The position numbers and the translations under genes were made by a program. From Chloroflexota bacterium (GTDB lineage: Bacteria > Chloroflexota > Anaerolineae > Promineifilales > Promineifilaceae): a stretch of 45,042 bases of DNA. The notes beneath the pieces are model-generated. The model ran no database searches, had not been told where the DNA came from, and saw nothing but the letters and a program-made list of their open reading frames with translations. Below are positions 7,958-17,200 of the stretch, in pieces. Where the stretch lies: assembly GCA_024223125.1 (NCBI GenBank), contig JAAEOP010000683.1, positions 1 to 45,042 on the forward strand. Direction: 5' to 3'. Position 1 is the first letter of the stretch. Each line of letters starts with the position of its first letter.

Positions 7958-10462
7958 ATGGATATAGACGACGATTCTGACTTTGATTTTGATTTTGAAC
8001 AGTATCCCGACTTTTTGGATGCGATGCCTGGGCCAGAGGGAGATTTATTTCCCGAAAAGAGATTGACAGAAGATACCGAAGGGTTAATAGATTGTGCTTT
8101 TTTGCCCCTGCGAGACATTGTATTGTTTCCCCAAATGGTCATGCCCCTTTTCATCGGTCGCGAACGTTCATTAACGGCCGTGCGCGCGGCCGTCAACAAC
8201 GATGAAAACCTCATCGTTGCCACTCAAAGAGACAGTAATATCACCGAACCAGGCGCCAGTGATATTTATGCCATCGGCACCGAGATCACCATTGGCAAAG
8301 CGCTGCGAATGCCCGACGACAGCACGAGCGTTCTGGCTCAGGGGCGGCGGCGGGTGGAAATCGTTGAATTCATCCAATGGGAACCCTACATTCGTGTGCG
8401 TGCCCGTCCCGTTTATGAACCGATGGATTGGGACCGCAACATCGAAGCCTTGATGCGAGCTGTCACGACCCTGTTTGAAAAAATGGTCTCCCTCAATCGC
8501 AACATGCCCGAAGACGCCCTCACCTTTGCCATCAATATAGATGAACCAGGCTGGCTAGCTGATTTTGCCGCATCCACCTTAAATATCAATATACAAGCTC
8601 GTCAAGAAATATTAGAGACGTTTGATCCCGGTACACGCCTGCAAAAAGTTAGCATTGTGCTGGCCAAAGAACTGGATGTATTAGAGCTAGAAAACCAGAT
8701 TCATAGCCAGGTGCAGCAAGAAGTGGATCGCTCCCAACGAGAGCATTTCCTGCGCGAGCAAATGCGTGTTATTCAGGGTGAATTGGGTGAGGCCGATATC
8801 TTCGCTCAGGAATTATCCGAAGTCCGCGAACTGGCCGAGAAAAAGGAAATGCCCGATGCCGTGCGGCTGAAAGTGGAAAAAGAGATCGCCCGCTTAAATG
8901 CCATGCCGCCCATGTCCCCCGAAGTAGGCATTATTCGCACATATATTGATTGGATACTGGCTTTACCCTGGGCGGAGACAACCGAAGATAATTTGGATGT
9001 ACTCCATGCCGCAGATGTGTTGGACGGCGATCATTATGGCCTGGAAAAAGTGAAGGATCGCATTTTGGAATATATTGCCGTCAAAAAGATTGCCCCAGAT
9101 ACGATGCGTAGCCCAATTTTGTGTTTTGTTGGTCCGCCGGGAACAGGTAAAACAAGTATCGGCCGTTCCATTGCCAATGCCTTAGGGCGGCAGTTTGTAC
9201 GCATCAGTCTGGGGGGTGTACGGGATGAAGCTGAAATACGGGGCCATCGTCGCACCTACATCGGGGCGCTGCCAGGCCGCATCATTCAGGCCATGCGCCG
9301 GGCTGGAACCAATAATCCGCTGTTTATGTTGGATGAGGTAGATAAACTGGGCAATGATTTTCGCGGCGACCCCAGTTCAGCTTTATTGGAAGTGTTAGAC
9401 CCGGAACAAAACAACAGCTTTGCCGACCATTATCTGGATTTAGATTTTGATCTGTCGCAGGTGATGTTTATTACCACAGCTAATTATCTGGATACGATTC
9501 CATACGCCTTGCAAGACCGCATGGAAGTGATTGAATTTTCCGGTTACATGGAAGAAGAAAAGTTGGAAATTTGCCGCCAATTTTTAGTTGCACGACAGTT
9601 AAAGGCACATGGGCTGGATACGTTGGGTATCCGCTTTGAAGAAGATGCGCTCAAAACGATCATTACCCAATATACGATGGAGGCAGGGGTACGTAATCTG
9701 GAACGTGAAATTGCCAATGTGTGCCGCAAAGTAGCCCGTAAGGTGGCTGAAGAGAAGAAGTTTGCCCGTCGTATCTCCGCAAAAAAGGTGGAAAAGTTGC
9801 TTGGCCCGCCGCGCTTTTCACAAGAGATGCTGCAGGAAGAGGATCAGGTGGGAGTGGCTACGGGAGCGGCTTGGACGGCCGTTGGTGGCGACATCATGTT
9901 TATTGAAGTGAATCTTATGCCCGGCAAAGGAAATATGCGCCTGACTGGCCAGTTGGGCGATGTCATGCAAGAAAGCGCCCAGGCCGCCCTGACCTATACG
10001 CGCAGTATGGCCGAAGCGATGGGCATAGACAGCCAACGATTTGAAAATACCGACATCCATTTGCATATCCCCGAAGGGGCTGTGCCCAAAGATGGCCCCT
10101 CGGCCGGCATCACTTTGGCTACGGCGATTATTTCAGCCTTTACCGACCGCCCCATTTACCGGGATATTAGTATGACCGGAGAGCTGACTTTACGTGGCCG
10201 GGTGCTGCCGGTTGGCGGCCTTCGTGAAAAGGTATTAGCGGCGCGACGGGCTGGCATCAATACCTTTATATTGCCAGAAAAGAACACGTCTGATCTGGAA
10301 AACATCCCCAAAAAATTACGCCGAAATATGAAGTTTGTGGCTGCTAAACGTATGAGTGATGTGTTAACTGTGGCTCTCCATACAAAACCGCGGGTGCGTA
10401 AACGGCCGTTACTCCCCATCCTCACGCCGTCTCGCCCCGTTGTGGCCCATCGTCCACAGTGA
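7958..10462 (+). CDS. lon: ATP-dependent protease Lon
   Basis: A protein of 834 residues from ATG 7958; a TTG four codons earlier lies within the repeat. An acidic leader ([19 protein letters not shown]) precedes the Lon N-domain ([20 protein letters not shown]). The AAA+ module has Walker A GPPGTGKT with lysine 398 and Walker B FMLDEVDK. The protease domain has catalytic serine 715 (KDGPSAGIT) and lysine 758 ([10 protein letters not shown]), 43 residues apart as in E. coli Lon (S679/K722). Lon degrades misfolded and regulatory proteins in the cytosol. The acidic 25-residue leader is an addition to the common fold. The weak start region, made of repeat sequence, suggests coupling to folC. Confidence 0.97.
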   Translation: MDIDDDSDFDFDFEQYPDFLDAMPGPEGDLFPEKRLTEDTEGLIDCAFLPLRDIVLFPQMVMPLFIGRERSLTAVRAAVNNDENLIVATQRDSNITEPGASDIYAIGTEITIGKALRMPDDSTSVLAQGRRRVEIVEFIQWEPYIRVRARPVYEPMDWDRNIEALMRAVTTLFEKMVSLNRNMPEDALTFAINIDEPGWLADFAASTLNINIQARQEILETFDPGTRLQKVSIVLAKELDVLELENQIHSQVQQEVDRSQREHFLREQMRVIQGELGEADIFAQELSEVRELAEKKEMPDAVRLKVEKEIARLNAMPPMSPEVGIIRTYIDWILALPWAETTEDNLDVLHAADVLDGDHYGLEKVKDRILEYIAVKKIAPDTMRSPILCFVGPPGTGKTSIGRSIANALGRQFVRISLGGVRDEAEIRGHRRTYIGALPGRIIQAMRRAGTNNPLFMLDEVDKLGNDFRGDPSSALLEVLDPEQNNSFADHYLDLDFDLSQVMFITTANYLDTIPYALQDRMEVIEFSGYMEEEKLEICRQFLVARQLKAHGLDTLGIRFEEDALKTIITQYTMEAGVRNLEREIANVCRKVARKVAEEKKFARRISAKKVEKLLGPPRFSQEMLQEEDQVGVATGAAWTAVGGDIMFIEVNLMPGKGNMRLTGQLGDVMQESAQAALTYTRSMAEAMGIDSQRFENTDIHLHIPEGAVPKDGPSAGITLATAIISAFTDRPIYRDISMTGELTLRGRVLPVGGLREKVLAARRAGINTFILPEKNTSDLENIPKKLRRNMKFVAAKRMSDVLTVALHTKPRVRKRPLLPILTPSRPVVAHRPQ

Positions 10463-10468
10463 TAAATA

Positions 10469-10514
10469 AGGCTTTTTCAAAAATTAAATGATCCTACCCG
10501 TTTTGAAAAAGCCT
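10469..10514 (+). terminator. long inverted repeat after lon, probable terminator
   Basis: AGGCTTTTTCAAAA (10469-10482) pairs perfectly with TTTTGAAAAAGCCT (10501-10514) across an 18-base loop, beginning 6 bases after the lon stop. There is no following T tract, so termination efficiency is uncertain. mRNA 3'-end protection is an alternative. Confidence 0.55.
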
Positions 10515-10617
10515 CCAGCCAATTCCCGAAATGGCATCAATTCAGGATCATTATTTTCTGGAATTGGCCTAATATACCTCAGACCTCAGACTATTAAGGA
10601 ATAAAATTTATATTACT

Positions 10618-10653
10618 TGTGCATTTAGAAATCCAATTTCTCAGAGAAATTGG
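10618..10653 (+). repeat. palindromic repeat, left copy flanking the PIG-L gene
   Basis: It begins TGTGCATTTAGAAATCC and contains the hairpin CCAATTTCTC/GAGAAATTGG. A related copy lies inverted at 11607-11647, on the other side of the PIG-L gene. Confidence 0.7.
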
Positions 10654-10724
10654 TGGCTTCATCTTTGGAGCAAACGGCCGTAAACATATAACGATCCACT
10701 ATCTACACGGGAGATTCGGTAAAA

Positions 10725-11573
10725 ATGAAAAAAACATTACTAGCTGTATTAGCCCATCCCGACGACGAGTCCTTTGGACCTGGGGGCACCCTGGCCAAGT
10801 ACGCGGCTGAAGGTGTTGAGGTTCATATCTGTATTGCCACAGACGGTGTAGCCGGTTCTGTCGAAGACGGATTTGAAGAGGCGGCAAATGAGTTAGTAAA
10901 CGTCCGGGCGCAAGAGTTAGAGCAGGCAGTTGCAATATTGGGGGCTGCTCTACATCGCTTTAATTACCGGGATAGCGGTATGCGGGGCGACCCGGCTAAC
11001 GAGCATCCCGATGCTTTTATTAATTCAGATGATGATGAAGCAATTGGTAAGGTGGTACAGTTAATCCGCCAGATTAAGCCCCAGGTAGTCATTACCAATG
11101 ACGAAACTGGCGGCTATTATCACCCCGACCATATACGCTGCTACGAAATCACCACAGCCGCCTTCCACGCCGCTGCCGTCCCCGACCAATACCCAGAATT
11201 AGGGCTTGCCCCCTATCAAGCGCAACGCCTGTATTACACGGCGCTCCCTAGTTCATTGCTAAAAATATTCAGTTGGATGCTCCGCCTGCGCGGACAAAAC
11301 CCGCATACAGTTGGACGTAACAAAGATATTGATCTGACTCGATTGGGGTACCCTCGCAAAAATTTACATGGATTCATCAAATTTGATCAATATTGGGATA
11401 TAAAAATACAAGCGAGCGCCGCTCACGCCAGTCAGGGCGGAGGTGGCATGAACCTGTTTTTACCGGCATGGTTTCAAAAGCGTTTTTTAGCCACTGACAC
11501 CTTTATTCGAGCTTACCCGCCAGTTCCGGCTGGATTTCGTGAGCATGATTTATTTAATAGCCATCATGGATAG
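10725..11573 (+). CDS. PIG-L/LmbE family zinc deacetylase
   Basis: A protein of 282 residues from ATG 10725, preceded by GGGAGATTCGG. The N-terminal zinc motif is AHPDDE at residues 10-15, followed by the typical GGTLAKYAAEGVEVHICIATDG. The second zinc element is HPDH (in YYHPDHIRCYE). This superfamily removes N-acetyl groups from GlcNAc conjugates, including mycothiol and bacillithiol precursors, GlcNAc-PI and glycopeptide intermediates. Which one applies here cannot be read from the sequence, and no thiol-biosynthesis partner is adjacent. The gene stands alone between two inverted copies of a palindromic repeat (10618-10653 and 11607-11647). Confidence 0.9.
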   Translation: MKKTLLAVLAHPDDESFGPGGTLAKYAAEGVEVHICIATDGVAGSVEDGFEEAANELVNVRAQELEQAVAILGAALHRFNYRDSGMRGDPANEHPDAFINSDDDEAIGKVVQLIRQIKPQVVITNDETGGYYHPDHIRCYEITTAAFHAAAVPDQYPELGLAPYQAQRLYYTALPSSLLKIFSWMLRLRGQNPHTVGRNKDIDLTRLGYPRKNLHGFIKFDQYWDIKIQASAAHASQGGGGMNLFLPAWFQKRFLATDTFIRAYPPVPAGFREHDLFNSHHG

Positions 11574-11606
11574 CCATTAGGAACGACAAATTTTCAAGTT
11601 GGGCGC

Positions 11607-11647
11607 AGAAATCCGATTTCTCCGAGAAATCGGATTTCTAAATGCAC
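11607..11647 (-). repeat. palindromic repeat, right copy flanking the PIG-L gene
   Basis: AGAAATCCGATTTCTC and its exact reverse complement flank one central C (11607-11639), giving a 16-pair perfect hairpin. It is followed by AAATGCACA, so the reverse complement matches the left copy TGTGCATTTAGAAATCC at 10618. The two copies are therefore inverted around a gene of about 850 bases. Confidence 0.75.
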
Positions 11648-11721
11648 ATGGTAAGCAGCGCGAACATCGCCCAAGCAAAATGAGCAGACTGTCTACTTTG
11701 CGCTTAAAAAAGGAAGAAATT

Positions 11722-14064
11722 ATGGCTGCCACACAATTCTTTGGTGAACGAATCAAACGGAATGAAGACCCCCGCTTGTTAACCGGACAGGCACTTTTTA
11801 CCGATGATGTCCATCTACCTGATATGGCACATGTCGCTTTTGTACGCAGCCCCTATGCCCATGCGCGAATCTTGAGCATTGATGCTTCTTTCGCCTGGGA
11901 ACAAGAGGGTGTTCTGGCTGTTATCACGGCCGAAGATTTAGGAGATTATTGGCAGCCCGGCCCCTTGCTCGTGCCGCCGCCGCCCGTCAAAGACATCGTC
12001 TTCAACCAGCGCACCCAGGTTCCGTTAGCCAAAGACAAAGTACGCTTTGTGGGCGAGCCGGTTGTCATGGTCGTGGCCGAAAGCCGCTATATAGCCGAAG
12101 ACGCGGCCGAACAGATATTTATAGATTATGAACCGCTCACGGCCGTCGTCAATTTAGAACAAGCCGTCCAACCAGAGTCCCCGTTGGTACATGATGATTT
12201 AGGCAACAATATTTCCGCCCACGTTGTGCAAAAAAAGGGAGAATTCACGGCCGTCAAAGAAAAGGCTGACCTTCACATTCAACGCCGCTTCCATTACGAT
12301 CATGGTATTGCCGCAGCCATGGAAAATCGCGGTATCGTTGCCGAATGGGATAAACGCGCCCATCGGCTGACCATTTGGGATACCACCCAGGCCCCCGTAT
12401 CTATCCGCAATGGCATGGCTGCTCTGTTGGGCTTGTCTGAAAACCAGGTGCGGGTCATCGCTCCCTTCATCGGCGGTGGTTTTGGCCCCAAAATAATGAT
12501 GTTCTACCAGGAAGAAGTACTTGTTCCCTGGGCAGCTATGCAGTTAGACCGGCCTATCAAATGGATTGAAGATCGGGCTGAAAATTTTGTAGCTACCACC
12601 CACGAACGGAATCAAGTACATGATGTAGAGGCGGCGTTTGATAGTAACGGCTGTATTCTGGGCATCCACGACACATTTTTACACGATCAGGGAGCTTATG
12701 CTCCTTATGGACTCACCGTCGCCCTCAATAGCCAATGCACCCTTTTAGGGCCATATGATATTGAAAATTACACGTCGGAATTTACGGCCGTGTTCACCAA
12801 TAAAACCATCGTCACCCCCTACCGCGGCGCCGGTCGGCAGCACGGCGTCTTTGTCATCGAGCGCTTGTTAGACATCGCTGCCAAAGAATTAGACATAGAC
12901 AAAGCCGAAATCCGCCGCCGCAACTTCATCCAACCCCACCAATTCCCCTACAACAACGAAATCATCTACCAGGATTTTACCCCCCTCACTTACGACAGCG
13001 GCAATTATGAACCTATCCTGGACAAAGCTTTACAGATGATTGAATACGATAAATTCTACAGCCAAACCCAACCCCAGGCACAGGCTGAAGGTCGCTATCT
13101 TGGTTTGGGATTGGCTTGCTACGTGGAAGGCACCGGTATTGGGCCATATGAAGGAGCGCGAGTACAGGTGCAAAATAGCGGCCGCGTTACAGTGGCTACC
13201 GGCATCGGCACACAGGGGCAGGGGCACTTTACCAGCTTCGCTCAAATCGTAGCCGACCAGGTAGGCGTAGATGTAAGCGATGTAGACATTGTCACCGGCG
13301 ACACCGATCAATTCCATTGGGGTGCGGGCACTTTCGCCAGCCGGGGTGCGGTCGTGGCTGGTAACGCCATTAACGAAGCGGCCAAAGATGTACGCCAAAA
13401 AATATTAAAACTGGCTTCTGAATTGTTAGAAGCGGCCGAGGGAGATTTAGAGTTAGGCGGCGGCAAAGTCCAGGTCAAAGGCGCCCCCGATAAAGCGATC
13501 CCCTTAGGCCAGTTAGCGCAGCAGGCCAACCCCATGCGCGGCGCGGTTAAACCAGGCGCCGAACCTGGCCTGGAAGCGACCAACTACTTTGGACCTGAAT
13601 ATGGGGCGACGGCCGCCGGCGTTCACGCCATGATTGTAGAAGTAGACCCCGATACATTTGAAGTCAAAATTATAAGATACGTTGTCGTGCATGATTGCGG
13701 CGAAGTTATCAACCCACTTATTCTGGATGGGCAAATTCAGGGCGGCGTGGCGCAAGGTATCGGCAACGCCTTTTATGAGCAAATCATCTACAATGAAGAA
13801 GGGCAAATTCTAACTGGTTCCTTTATGGATTATCTGCTGCCTACCGCCAGCGATGTACCTCGTGTAGAAATCGGCCATGAAGTCACCCCCTCGCCGCTCA
13901 ACCCGCTGGGCATTAAGGGCGCTGGCGAGGCGGGCGCGATTCCCACCGGCCCCCTCTTCGCCCAGGCCGTGGAAGACGCTCTGCATAACCAAAGCCTGGA
14001 AATCCTGGAAATACCTCTCAGCCCCGGCCGTTTATGGGAATTGGTGCAAGAAAATGAAGCTTGA
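11722..14064 (+). CDS. xanthine dehydrogenase/CO dehydrogenase-family molybdopterin-binding subunit, orphan
   Basis: A protein of 780 residues from ATG 11722, with AGGAAGAA as ribosome binding site; the longer frame to 11599 crosses a hairpin repeat and is rejected. The start, RIKRNEDPRLLTGQALFTDD, is typical of the large subunit of molybdenum hydroxylases (CoxL/XdhA/aldehyde oxidase). A Moco-binding segment reads IGGGFGPK. The active-site loop reads TPYRGAGRQHG, not the AYRCSFR of form I CO dehydrogenase. The catalytic glutamate lies in KGAGEAGAIPTGP near the C-terminus. The enzyme would hydroxylate an aldehyde or heterocycle. The usual FAD and 2Fe-2S subunits are absent on both sides, so partners must be encoded elsewhere. 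The substrate is unknown. Confidence 0.9.
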   Translation: MAATQFFGERIKRNEDPRLLTGQALFTDDVHLPDMAHVAFVRSPYAHARILSIDASFAWEQEGVLAVITAEDLGDYWQPGPLLVPPPPVKDIVFNQRTQVPLAKDKVRFVGEPVVMVVAESRYIAEDAAEQIFIDYEPLTAVVNLEQAVQPESPLVHDDLGNNISAHVVQKKGEFTAVKEKADLHIQRRFHYDHGIAAAMENRGIVAEWDKRAHRLTIWDTTQAPVSIRNGMAALLGLSENQVRVIAPFIGGGFGPKIMMFYQEEVLVPWAAMQLDRPIKWIEDRAENFVATTHERNQVHDVEAAFDSNGCILGIHDTFLHDQGAYAPYGLTVALNSQCTLLGPYDIENYTSEFTAVFTNKTIVTPYRGAGRQHGVFVIERLLDIAAKELDIDKAEIRRRNFIQPHQFPYNNEIIYQDFTPLTYDSGNYEPILDKALQMIEYDKFYSQTQPQAQAEGRYLGLGLACYVEGTGIGPYEGARVQVQNSGRVTVATGIGTQGQGHFTSFAQIVADQVGVDVSDVDIVTGDTDQFHWGAGTFASRGAVVAGNAINEAAKDVRQKILKLASELLEAAEGDLELGGGKVQVKGAPDKAIPLGQLAQQANPMRGAVKPGAEPGLEATNYFGPEYGATAAGVHAMIVEVDPDTFEVKIIRYVVVHDCGEVINPLILDGQIQGGVAQGIGNAFYEQIIYNEEGQILTGSFMDYLLPTASDVPRVEIGHEVTPSPLNPLGIKGAGEAGAIPTGPLFAQAVEDALHNQSLEILEIPLSPGRLWELVQENEA

Positions 14065-14266
14065 GCGTTGCTGTATCCATTTATATTGAACAAGAAGGCG
14101 CTTACGAAGCAAGATAAAGTTCCCTAATATGAATAGACAGATTGATCCAAATAGATCTCTTGATAATAGTCCATTTCACAACCCTGTGATTCGTCGGTGA
14201 CTTTTTTCAATTAATCTCTACATTGATTACCTTTACCACGATTATGAATCTGTAAGAGATTAAAAC

Positions 14267-14398
14267 TCATCGCTGACACGATTGCTTTACGATGCAAACT
14301 TCATCATCATCAACCACATAGTAAATTAACAGCAGATCTGGACTGGCTAAAACAAATGTATTATCACAACTGCAATTATGAATTCGATTGGCCAGATA
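14267..14398 (-). pseudogene. short open remnant without start, possibly a toxin-like gene
   Basis: On the minus strand an open stretch of about 43 codons ends in TGA at 14267-14269. It contains SPDLLLIYYVVDDDEVCIV, a hydrophobic beta strand followed by an acidic turn, as near the end of RelE/ParE-type toxins. A stop lies immediately upstream and there is no start codon, so it is at best a decayed 3' end. The toxin idea is weak. The rest of the 365-base spacer 14065-14429 shows nothing I can name. Confidence 0.3.
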
Positions 14399-14429
14399 TT
14401 AGCGTTCATGGACACTGAGGATTAAGAAA

Positions 14430-14810
14430 ATGAGTATTGAAATCGAGAGTCTTCCACCTGAATCGGGTCAACTTTCTGTCAACATCCAATTATCGGCCAC
14501 AGTCAATGTAACTGCGTTTAGCGCCAGACAAAAGGTAACCGGTTTTGTGGCCGACGAAATTAGTACGCAGATGCACGCTGGTGATCCGGTACTCATTATG
14601 GGAAAGCGTATTTGTTGGCGTGTGCCGGTCATCCTTTCTTTACCGCCTACAGGAGATCGCGGCGAAGTTGGTTCTATTGATGTTGACGTGGAAACAGGCC
14701 AACTACTTATTACCCCAACCTTAATTCAAGAGATAGAAGATCGTGTGAATGATCCTGCCTTTAAGAAAGTGCCACAACTGATTCCAAAAGACGAATTTGA
14801 ATTGGCTTGA
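14430..14810 (+). CDS. conserved small protein of unknown function
   Basis: A protein of 126 residues from ATG 14430, with GAGGATTAAGAAA upstream as ribosome binding site. It appears all-beta in the middle (ARQKVTGFVADEIS; PVLIMGKRICWRVPVILSLP; SIDVDVETGQLLITPTL) with a C-terminal helix (LIQEIEDRVNDPAF). I associate this pattern with uncharacterised small proteins of cyanobacteria and Chloroflexota that sit near toxin-like genes, but I cannot name a domain. It has no signal or membrane segment. The minus-strand remnant just upstream may be a former partner (inference). Confidence 0.7.
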   Translation: MSIEIESLPPESGQLSVNIQLSATVNVTAFSARQKVTGFVADEISTQMHAGDPVLIMGKRICWRVPVILSLPPTGDRGEVGSIDVDVETGQLLITPTLIQEIEDRVNDPAFKKVPQLIPKDEFELA

Positions 14811-14876
14811 ATGGTGTTTGATTATCGTTACGGTCTGATCAAACGGCCATCTTAACCAATATTAGGAGAATTAATT

Positions 14877-16151
14877 ATGAAGAAAATAGGTTACTTACTC
14901 ACGGCCGTCACCCTCATCATCATCCTGGCAGCCTGTAGTGGAAATAGTGAAGAGGTCGTCAGTGACGCGGCCGTAAACGGCAACATATCCTACTTACAAC
15001 GCATCGCGCTACCTGACAACGCAGTAGTAAATATCACCATTCAAAATGCGTCCATTGCCGACGCCCCACCAGAAGTGAGCGTCATCAGTGCCACGAGCAT
15101 CGAAAGCCCAGGCCAGGTTCCCATACCCTTCTCCACCCTTTACAGTCCCGAAGATGTAGACTCCAATTCGACCTACCTTTTATATGTTCGTATTGAAGAC
15201 AGCTCTGGCAATCTGCTGTTTCTGAATACAAACGGCACACCCGTCCTCACCCACGGCAGTCCCACTGAAAATGTAGAGGTGATTGTAGAGCAGGTTGGCG
15301 GCACGGCCGAGGTTCCAGCGCCTACGGACGTACCCCCCACCCTGGCCTCACTCAACGGCAATGTCATCAATGATGAAACCATCACCCTACCCGAAGGCGC
15401 CACTGCCAATATCATGATCCAAAACGCTTCTATTGCCGACGCGCCCCCAGAAGAGAGCCTATTAGGTCAACAAATCATCAACAACCCCGGCCAATTCCCT
15501 ATCCCTTTTTCTGTAACTTATGATGCGGCGGCCGTTGAGGAACAGATGAGTTATGTGCTGTTTGCCCGCATTGAGGATGCCGAGGGGACACTGCTTTTTT
15601 TGAATACCCAGGGACAATCCGTGCTGACACAAGGCAATCCAACCGATAATGTGGATGTTCTTGTCGAAGAAATCACCCCTATCACCCCGCCTGAAACACC
15701 TACAGAACTACCGTCACCTGAACCAACGGCCGATCCCAATACAGGCACAAACCCCAATTCACCCACTGCGCCTGCGGCCGGTTTAACCTTCCGCCTAGTT
15801 TCCTTTGGCCCGCCCGGATATGAGCGGGAAATCATTCCCGGAACCGAAATCACAGCCCTATTCACTGCCGATCAAATCAGCGGTTCGGCCGGCTGCAACG
15901 GTTACAGTGGCAACGTGATTCCCCTCAACGACTATTTCGTCTTTGGCCCCCTCGTCGCCACCGCGATGGCCTGTGCCGAACCAGAAGGCATCATGGAGCA
16001 AGAACGGGATTATCTGGCCTCTTTACAAGGAACGGCCGGGTACCAATACCAATATCAAGCGGATGGCAGCAGCGTCGTTGTGGGTTTGCAGCTTTTATAC
16101 CCTCTGGCCGACGGTGGTAATGGCGTCTTAACTTACGTCACCACGCCGTGA
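14877..16151 (+). CDS. lipoprotein with two YbaY-type domains and a C-terminal META/HslJ domain
   Basis: A protein of 424 residues from ATG 14877; TATTAGGAGAATTAATT gives a clear ribosome binding site. The signal peptide ends in the lipobox LAAC, with cysteine 20 as the lipidated residue. Two tandem copies of a YbaY/YscW-like domain follow, at about 37-140 and 158-270. Each has LP.(N/G)A..NI.IQNASIADAPP, then PGQ.PIPF, then SY.L..RIED..G.LLFLNT. After a Pro/Thr linker, residues about 295-424 form a META domain (ITALFTADQISGSAGCNGYSG; VATAMACAEPEGIMEQERDYL). In E. coli, YbaY and HslJ are separate envelope lipoproteins, HslJ being tied to novobiocin and heat stress. The molecular function of this fusion is unknown; an outer-surface or envelope-stress role is inference. 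Confidence 0.85.
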   Translation: MKKIGYLLTAVTLIIILAACSGNSEEVVSDAAVNGNISYLQRIALPDNAVVNITIQNASIADAPPEVSVISATSIESPGQVPIPFSTLYSPEDVDSNSTYLLYVRIEDSSGNLLFLNTNGTPVLTHGSPTENVEVIVEQVGGTAEVPAPTDVPPTLASLNGNVINDETITLPEGATANIMIQNASIADAPPEESLLGQQIINNPGQFPIPFSVTYDAAAVEEQMSYVLFARIEDAEGTLLFLNTQGQSVLTQGNPTDNVDVLVEEITPITPPETPTELPSPEPTADPNTGTNPNSPTAPAAGLTFRLVSFGPPGYEREIIPGTEITALFTADQISGSAGCNGYSGNVIPLNDYFVFGPLVATAMACAEPEGIMEQERDYLASLQGTAGYQYQYQADGSSVVVGLQLLYPLADGGNGVLTYVTTP

Positions 16152-16152
16152 T

Positions 16153-16208
16153 GACAGTTTTCAGTGGGCAGTGTTCAGTTTTCAGTGACGCCAAACTGAA
16201 CACTGAAG
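16153..16208. repeat. 7-base degenerate tandem array, copy 3 (AGTTTTC/AGTGTTC type)
   Basis: Units AGTTTTC, AGTGGGC, AGTGTTC, AGTTTTC and AGTGACG are followed by the inverted ACTGAAC, ACTGAAG. The array lies exactly between the convergent lipoprotein and DsbA-like genes and can fold into a hairpin on either strand. Confidence 0.65.
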
Positions 16209-16895
16209 TCACTCAAGTTCCTGCTCAATAATCGCCGCCAATTCGTTGTAGGATGGGTTGACGCGACGGCCGTTGACCATAAACGTCGGCGTCCCTCGCG
16301 CCCCGGCATCCAAAGCCGCATCCCAATCATGGCGCACATAAGGGGCATATTTACCCGAATCCAGACATTCATCAAACTGCGCTTGGTTCAGACCTACGGC
16401 CGTCGCATAACTCTTCAAATCAGAACGACTTAACGCATTTTGCGGCGTGTTCTCATAAACATAATCATGATACGTCCAAAATTCATCTTGTTCGGCCGCG
16501 CATTGTCCCGCTTCAGCCGCTTGGGGAGACTGCGCTGTAATCACCGGAAAATGCCGGAACTCAAATGCTACCTGATCCCCATAATCCTGCTGAATTTGTT
16601 CTTTGATACCAGCATTGTGCCAGGTGCGACACGCTGGGCAGCCAAAATCAGCGAACTCCACAATACGCACTGGCGCATCGACATTGCCGTCAATATTCGG
16701 TTCCACCAACGCTTGCAACTCTGCCAGCGGAACCTGATTCGCGGTGCGCCAAAAATAGGCGCCGCCCAAAGCCAGAACCACAATCAGAATAATCCCCCCA
16801 ATGCGAACTGTTTTCAAGCGAGAGGTACGTTGTTTTTTTGCCAGTCGCTGCTGCTTTTTGCTAATCCGTTTTCTAGATTTTGGTGATGCGGTCAT
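16209..16895 (-). CDS. membrane-anchored DsbA-family thiol-disulfide oxidoreductase
   Basis: A protein of 228 residues from ATG 16895, with AAAGGGAAAAAG as ribosome binding site; the frame to 16955 is not needed. A very basic cytoplasmic N-terminus (KSRKRISKKQQRLAKKQR) precedes one TM helix at about 32-48. A DsbA-like thioredoxin fold of the Thioredoxin_4 type follows. The active site is FGCPAC, with cysteines 86 and 89, and the cis-proline loop reads RGTPTFMVNG. This BdbD-like architecture places the enzyme on the outer face of the membrane, oxidising secreted proteins. A DsbB/VKOR partner is not seen in the window. Confidence 0.92.
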   Translation of the reverse strand: MTASPKSRKRISKKQQRLAKKQRTSRLKTVRIGGIILIVVLALGGAYFWRTANQVPLAELQALVEPNIDGNVDAPVRIVEFADFGCPACRTWHNAGIKEQIQQDYGDQVAFEFRHFPVITAQSPQAAEAGQCAAEQDEFWTYHDYVYENTPQNALSRSDLKSYATAVGLNQAQFDECLDSGKYAPYVRHDWDAALDAGARGTPTFMVNGRRVNPSYNELAAIIEQELE

Positions 16896-16973
16896 GAACT
16901 TTTTCCCTTTGTTTGCAGATGTCGCCGGGATGGTAACACGGCCGTATCCCCCCAACTGTGAGCCAACTTACGC

Positions 16974-17035
16974 ACAAAAAAAGACCTGCGAGGTTTCAAG
17001 CGACCGATGGTCGCCAACCTCGCAGGTCTTTTTAG
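16974..17035 (-). terminator. strong nested hairpin terminator after tRNA-Ser
   Basis: AAGACCTGCGAGGTT (16981-16995) pairs perfectly with AACCTCGCAGGTCTT (17016-17030). Inside is a second hairpin, GCGACC-GAT-GGTCGC. On the minus strand the stem is followed by seven or more T residues, directly after the tRNA 3' end. On the plus strand five T residues follow, so it may act both ways. Confidence 0.85.
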
Positions 17036-17036
17036 G

Positions 17037-17123
17037 CGGAGAGGGTGGGATTCGAACCCACGGTGACCGCAAGGCCACAGCGCATTTCGAGTGCGCCCCA
17101 ATCGTCCACTCTGGCACCTCTCC
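17037..17123 (-). tRNA. tRNA-Ser (anticodon CGA)
   Basis: An 87-base class II tRNA on the minus strand. The acceptor GGAGAGG pairs with CCTCTCC plus discriminator G. The anticodon stem is GCGCA/TGCGC, with loop CTCGAAA giving anticodon CGA, which reads UCG serine codons. A long variable arm (TGGCCTTGCGGTCA region) precedes the T arm GTGGG-TTCGAAT-CCCAC. The 3' CCA is not encoded. The gene is followed by a strong terminator. Confidence 0.95.
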
Positions 17124-17128
17124 GTTTG

Positions 17129-17200
17129 AGTTGCAAGTGGCAAGTAGCAAGTGACTGACCCGTACTTGTTACTTGCCACTTGTTACTTGTTACTTCTTAA
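17129..17200. repeat. 7-base degenerate tandem array, copy 4 (TTACTTG/CAAGTGG type)
   Basis: CAAGTGG, CAAGTAG, CAAGTGA is followed, after a short spacer, by GTACTTG, TTACTTG, CCACTTG, TTACTTG, TTACTTC. The halves are inverted. The array spans the tRNA-to-tadA spacer and includes the last codons of tadA. Confidence 0.7.

Noticed and set aside
11722..14064. Aerobic CO dehydrogenase CoxL
   Set aside because: The active-site loop reads PYRGAGR, not AYRCSFR, and coxM/coxS are missing.
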